From contig JAQWNF010000018.1 of assembly GCA_029246415.1 (NCBI GenBank), positions 23,484 through 87,483 on the forward strand: a stretch of 64,000 nucleotides of DNA, given 5' to 3'. Position numbers and translations under genes: made by a program. This document shows, piece by piece, positions 62,077 to 64,000 of the stretch (its first letter is position 1; each line of letters begins with the position of its first letter). The DNA is from Glaciecola sp. GTDB lineage: Bacteria > Pseudomonadota > Gammaproteobacteria > Enterobacterales > Alteromonadaceae. The notes under the pieces were generated by a model. That model was given only the letters and a program-made list of their open reading frames with translations, was not told where the DNA came from and did no database searches.

Positions 62077-62427
62077 TTAAGAAATAGGTGGGCGATGTAT
62101 CGCTTCTAGGAAGGCTTTTGTCTGGTCAAATTGATAAGGAGTTTTATTGATAATATTTAGCTTACCATCGACATTTGAATTACTGACTAAAATCCAAGAT
62201 AAGTGGCTGCCACTGCAATGACCACAGTGATGACAATCCTTTACATCGTGCTGTTCATCATCTGTATTATCATTTAAAACATTTCGATCATCGTCATGAT
62301 CATGTTGAGTTTGAAGGTGCTCTATATCTATCTGGTGATTCTCAGATGTTGCGGATACAACAGCAGTTAACGATTGCAAAACAATAGAAACGACTAATAG
62401 TATTTTTAGCACAACATTAAGGTTCAA
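62077..62427 (-). CDS. small Cys/His-rich periplasmic protein, CzcI-like
   Basis: A 116-aa exported protein: signal peptide about 1-26, then a His/Asp-rich region (HDHDDDRN) and CHHCGHCSGSH, ending in HRPPIS. Build and place at the head of czcCBA resemble CzcI, thought to tune the efflux system. The start is a TTG at 62427 with AGGTAA upstream; no ATG fits. A perfect palindrome lies just upstream. Confidence 0.65.
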   Translation of the reverse strand: MNLNVVLKILLVVSIVLQSLTAVVSATSENHQIDIEHLQTQHDHDDDRNVLNDNTDDEQHDVKDCHHCGHCSGSHLSWILVSNSNVDGKLNIINKTPYQFDQTKAFLEAIHRPPIS

Positions 62428-62446
62428 AGTTATTACCTGTTAAATA

Positions 62447-62463
62447 TAGTATTTAAAATACTA
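62447..62463. promoter_or_regulatory. 17-bp palindrome before the CzcI-like gene
   Basis: TAGTATTT (62447-62454), one base, AAATACTA (62456-62463). It lies about 20-36 nt before the TTG start of the minus-strand operon and may overlap its promoter, as an operator would. Being very AT-rich, it could also be chance. Confidence 0.4.
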
Positions 62464-62532
62464 GCAGAAACTATTTTCTTAAACTAGCTTTTCAATTCAG
62501 TTTCCACGCTTTTACATTAAATAATTTTTTAT

Positions 62533-62563
62533 TTGACTCTATAGCCACTATAGATTTTATACT
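62533..62563 (+). promoter_or_regulatory. MerR-type metal-responsive promoter of the CDF gene
   Basis: TTGACT (-35, 62533-62538) and TATACT (-10, 62558-62563) are separated by 19 bp, the over-long spacing of MerR-family promoters. Within it is the perfect dyad TCTATAG-CCA-CTATAGA. The layout resembles ZntR, PbrR and CadR operators. A MerR-family activator for Zn, Cd or Pb is expected, but none is encoded in the window. Confidence 0.8.
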
Positions 62564-62592
62564 TATTTTAATATTATTACGGAGTGTTAAAT

Positions 62593-63492
62593 ATGTCAGA
62601 AAAATGTAGTGGTCAGTGTCAATCATCTTCTACCAATGAAGATGTAAAAATTGATACACAATTAGATAACTATAGTGGCGCGTTTGTCAGTACATTTAAA
62701 GTACCTCAAATGGACTGTCCTTCAGAAGAGAGATTGATTAGGTTAGCACTTGACTCAATTGAGCCTTCAGTTGGGTTGCAATTTGATATTCCTAGCCGTT
62801 TAGTCAAGGTTTTTCATGATGAAAATTTAGATGAGATAACAAAAAAATTACAACAACTCAATCTCGGTGCAGAGTTGGCATCAACTAAAGAAAGTTGCAG
62901 CACCGAAGCTGCAAAAGCAAAAGATCTAGCCCAAAAAAATGAGATGAAAGAAGCATCAACGCTAAAATGGTTGTTAGCCATTAATGGAGTCATGTTTTTT
63001 ATAGAAGTAATTGCTGGGATTATTGCGCAATCTGCTGGCCTTATTGCCGACTCATTAGATATGTTTGCTGATGCTGCTGTTTATGGTTTAGCTATATATG
63101 CTGTCGGTAAAAGCATAAGCATGAAACTTAGAGCGGCACATATATCTGGTGTACTTCAAATTATTCTAGCGCTAGGTGCTTTGAGTGAAGTCGTAAGACG
63201 CTTTATTTACGGTAGTGAACCTATCTCTTCTTTAATGATGATATTTGGTGGAATAGCACTAATCGCTAACATTGCTTGTCTGTTTTTAATATTTGGCAAC
63301 AAAGAAGACGGCGCTCATATGAAAGCGAGTTGGATTTTTTCCGCAAATTACGTAATCGCAAACGTAGGTGTAATCTTAGCTGGCTTATTAGTTACAGTAA
63401 CTAGCAGCCGTTATCCAGATTTAGTGATTGGTTTGATTATTGCTGTTGTCGTTTTAAACGGTGCTCGCCGCATCTTACAGCTAAAGTCTTAA
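62593..63492 (+). CDS. HMA-CDF fusion cation transporter, atypical
   Basis: A 299-aa protein. Residues 1-20 are Cys/Ser-rich (CSGQCQSS), about 35-95 form a degenerate HMA-like domain with the motif QMDCPSEE, and about 125-298 form the six-helix cation diffusion facilitator domain (GLIADSLDMFADAAVYGLA). The TM2 acidic pair of the zinc site is present. In TM5 the usual H/DxxxD pair is missing (FSANYVIANVGVILAG), and the C-terminal cytoplasmic domain is absent. GGAG is 8 nt before the ATG at 62593. It is under the MerR-type promoter and divergent from czcCBA. Confidence 0.85.
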   Translation: MSEKCSGQCQSSSTNEDVKIDTQLDNYSGAFVSTFKVPQMDCPSEERLIRLALDSIEPSVGLQFDIPSRLVKVFHDENLDEITKKLQQLNLGAELASTKESCSTEAAKAKDLAQKNEMKEASTLKWLLAINGVMFFIEVIAGIIAQSAGLIADSLDMFADAAVYGLAIYAVGKSISMKLRAAHISGVLQIILALGALSEVVRRFIYGSEPISSLMMIFGGIALIANIACLFLIFGNKEDGAHMKASWIFSANYVIANVGVILAGLLVTVTSSRYPDLVIGLIIAVVVLNGARRILQLKS

Positions 63493-63511
63493 GTAGAAAG
63501 TAGTTAAAAGA

Positions 63512-63874
63512 ATGCACCCGTCATATTTTAAACCATATATATCATACGTGATAATGATTTTAATCGCGGTGCAGTCTGTGTTTTTTTCGCAAGAAGAGAT
63601 TGAAGGAAACTTAATTGAAAGTTCTTTTAATATATCACTAACTGAGTCTATTACCCCGCTAAAAGCTCCTGAAAGCTCTAATTTATTTGAGGAGGGTAAT
63701 AGCCAAACTTTAATTGATAATTGTAATTTTTGTTGCTGCTGTCAGTTATTTTTAAATACAGATTCTTCTTGTAATATTTTACAAGCAATAGAATATTTCC
63801 CTACCTACGCCTTAGTTTCCCCTGAGCTAAAAGGCTATATCTCGGTGCCATTCCGCCCACCTAAATACGCCTAA
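63512..63874 (+). CDS. small Cys-rich exported protein
   Basis: A 120-aa protein with an N-terminal hydrophobic segment (about 8-26), the run NCNFCCCCQ in the middle and a C-terminus VPFRPPKYA. The closing RPP resembles the CzcI-like protein on the other side of the CDF gene (HRPPIS). It follows the CDF gene by 19 nt on the same strand. Likely a periplasmic metal-binding accessory; not a characterised family as far as I can see. Confidence 0.6.
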   Translation: MHPSYFKPYISYVIMILIAVQSVFFSQEEIEGNLIESSFNISLTESITPLKAPESSNLFEEGNSQTLIDNCNFCCCCQLFLNTDSSCNILQAIEYFPTYALVSPELKGYISVPFRPPKYA

Positions 63875-63947
63875 ATTTTATAGAAAATTAAGAAAGGTCA
63901 AATGTTAATGACCTAAATATCACATATAAATTTATAGGAAAGTATAC

Positions 63948-64000
63948 ATGGCACTTAATACCTGTGTGCATCGCAAGATAGCAATTTTAAGGTGTGTAAC
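63948..64000 (+). CDS. possible 5' end of a further gene, cut by the window
   Basis: ATG at 63948 with AGGA 7 nt upstream opens a frame MALNTCVHRKIAIL that stays open to the window end. Only 17 codons are visible, so identity and even reality are uncertain. Confidence 0.3.
   Translation, partial: MALNTCVHRKIAILRCV

Larger units (their letters stand above)
52240..64000. mobile_element. left part of a genomic island inserted in phoH (right end outside window)
   Basis: Everything from the phoH break at 52240 to the window end looks acquired: a second phoH, unrecognised genes, and a metal-efflux operon, with base composition more AT-rich by eye than the flanking housekeeping genes. No integrase, transposase or phage gene is visible here, so the element type cannot be named. 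The 3' part of the host phoH should mark the other end. Confidence 0.65.

Overview
The window is bacterial chromosome from a gammaproteobacterium, most likely a marine member of the Alteromonadales. This is judged from gene content and order: rpoH, fabY/dtd/yihY, metJ/metF, priA-ftsN-hslVU, ubiEJB-tatABC-hemB, gppA/rhlB with trxA-rho, purEK and rluA/rapA. I cannot name the genus. No rRNA, tRNA, CRISPR array or complete insertion sequence was seen.

Layout. 1-8,700: rpoH, then minus-strand fabY, dtd and pip, two small plus-strand envelope genes, yihY and metF (coupled), divergent metJ with MetJ boxes between, a short malic enzyme and rpmE. 8,850-13,760: priA, ftsN, hslV, hslU. 13,840-21,640: an accessory envelope/redox region with a stand-alone LuxR-type DNA-binding protein, a QseBC/PmrAB-like two-component pair, a cupredoxin-like protein, an FTR1-like membrane protein lacking its iron motifs, an outer-membrane protein, and then a thioredoxin/DUF4266/DUF3570/ApbE cluster. 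Both halves carry the same PmrA/QseB-style direct repeat (CTTAAG-N5-GTTAAG), which suggests one regulon. 21,690-51,150: a propeller-amidohydrolase, gor, prlC, a Tag-like glycosylase, the ubiquinone genes, Tat, hemB, gppA-rhlB, trxA, rho, an M20 peptidase, a LysR regulator, purEK, a PCuAC copper chaperone, a PQQ-type sugar dehydrogenase, rluA and rapA.

51,380-64,000 is the most unusual part. The chromosomal PIN-PhoH ATPase gene is intact up to the last codon of its P-loop (GPAGSGKT) and then changes abruptly into unrelated sequence and a stop. About 0.26 kb later comes a complete, clearly diverged second PIN-PhoH gene, then unknown genes, one pair of them translationally coupled, and a CzcCBA-type metal efflux operon with a divergent HMA-CDF transporter and two Cys-rich small periplasmic proteins. 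I read this as the left end of a genomic island inserted in the P-loop codons of phoH and carrying its own phoH. Its right end and its recombinase lie outside the window.

How the parts work together: most of the window is housekeeping (heat shock, replication restart, division, protein quality control, quinone synthesis, protein export, haem and purine synthesis, RNA turnover). The accessory parts concern metals and extracytoplasmic redox chemistry. A MerR-type promoter (19-bp spacer with a perfect dyad) precedes the CDF gene, so zinc/cadmium/lead-type control of part of the island is likely, although the regulator is not in the window.
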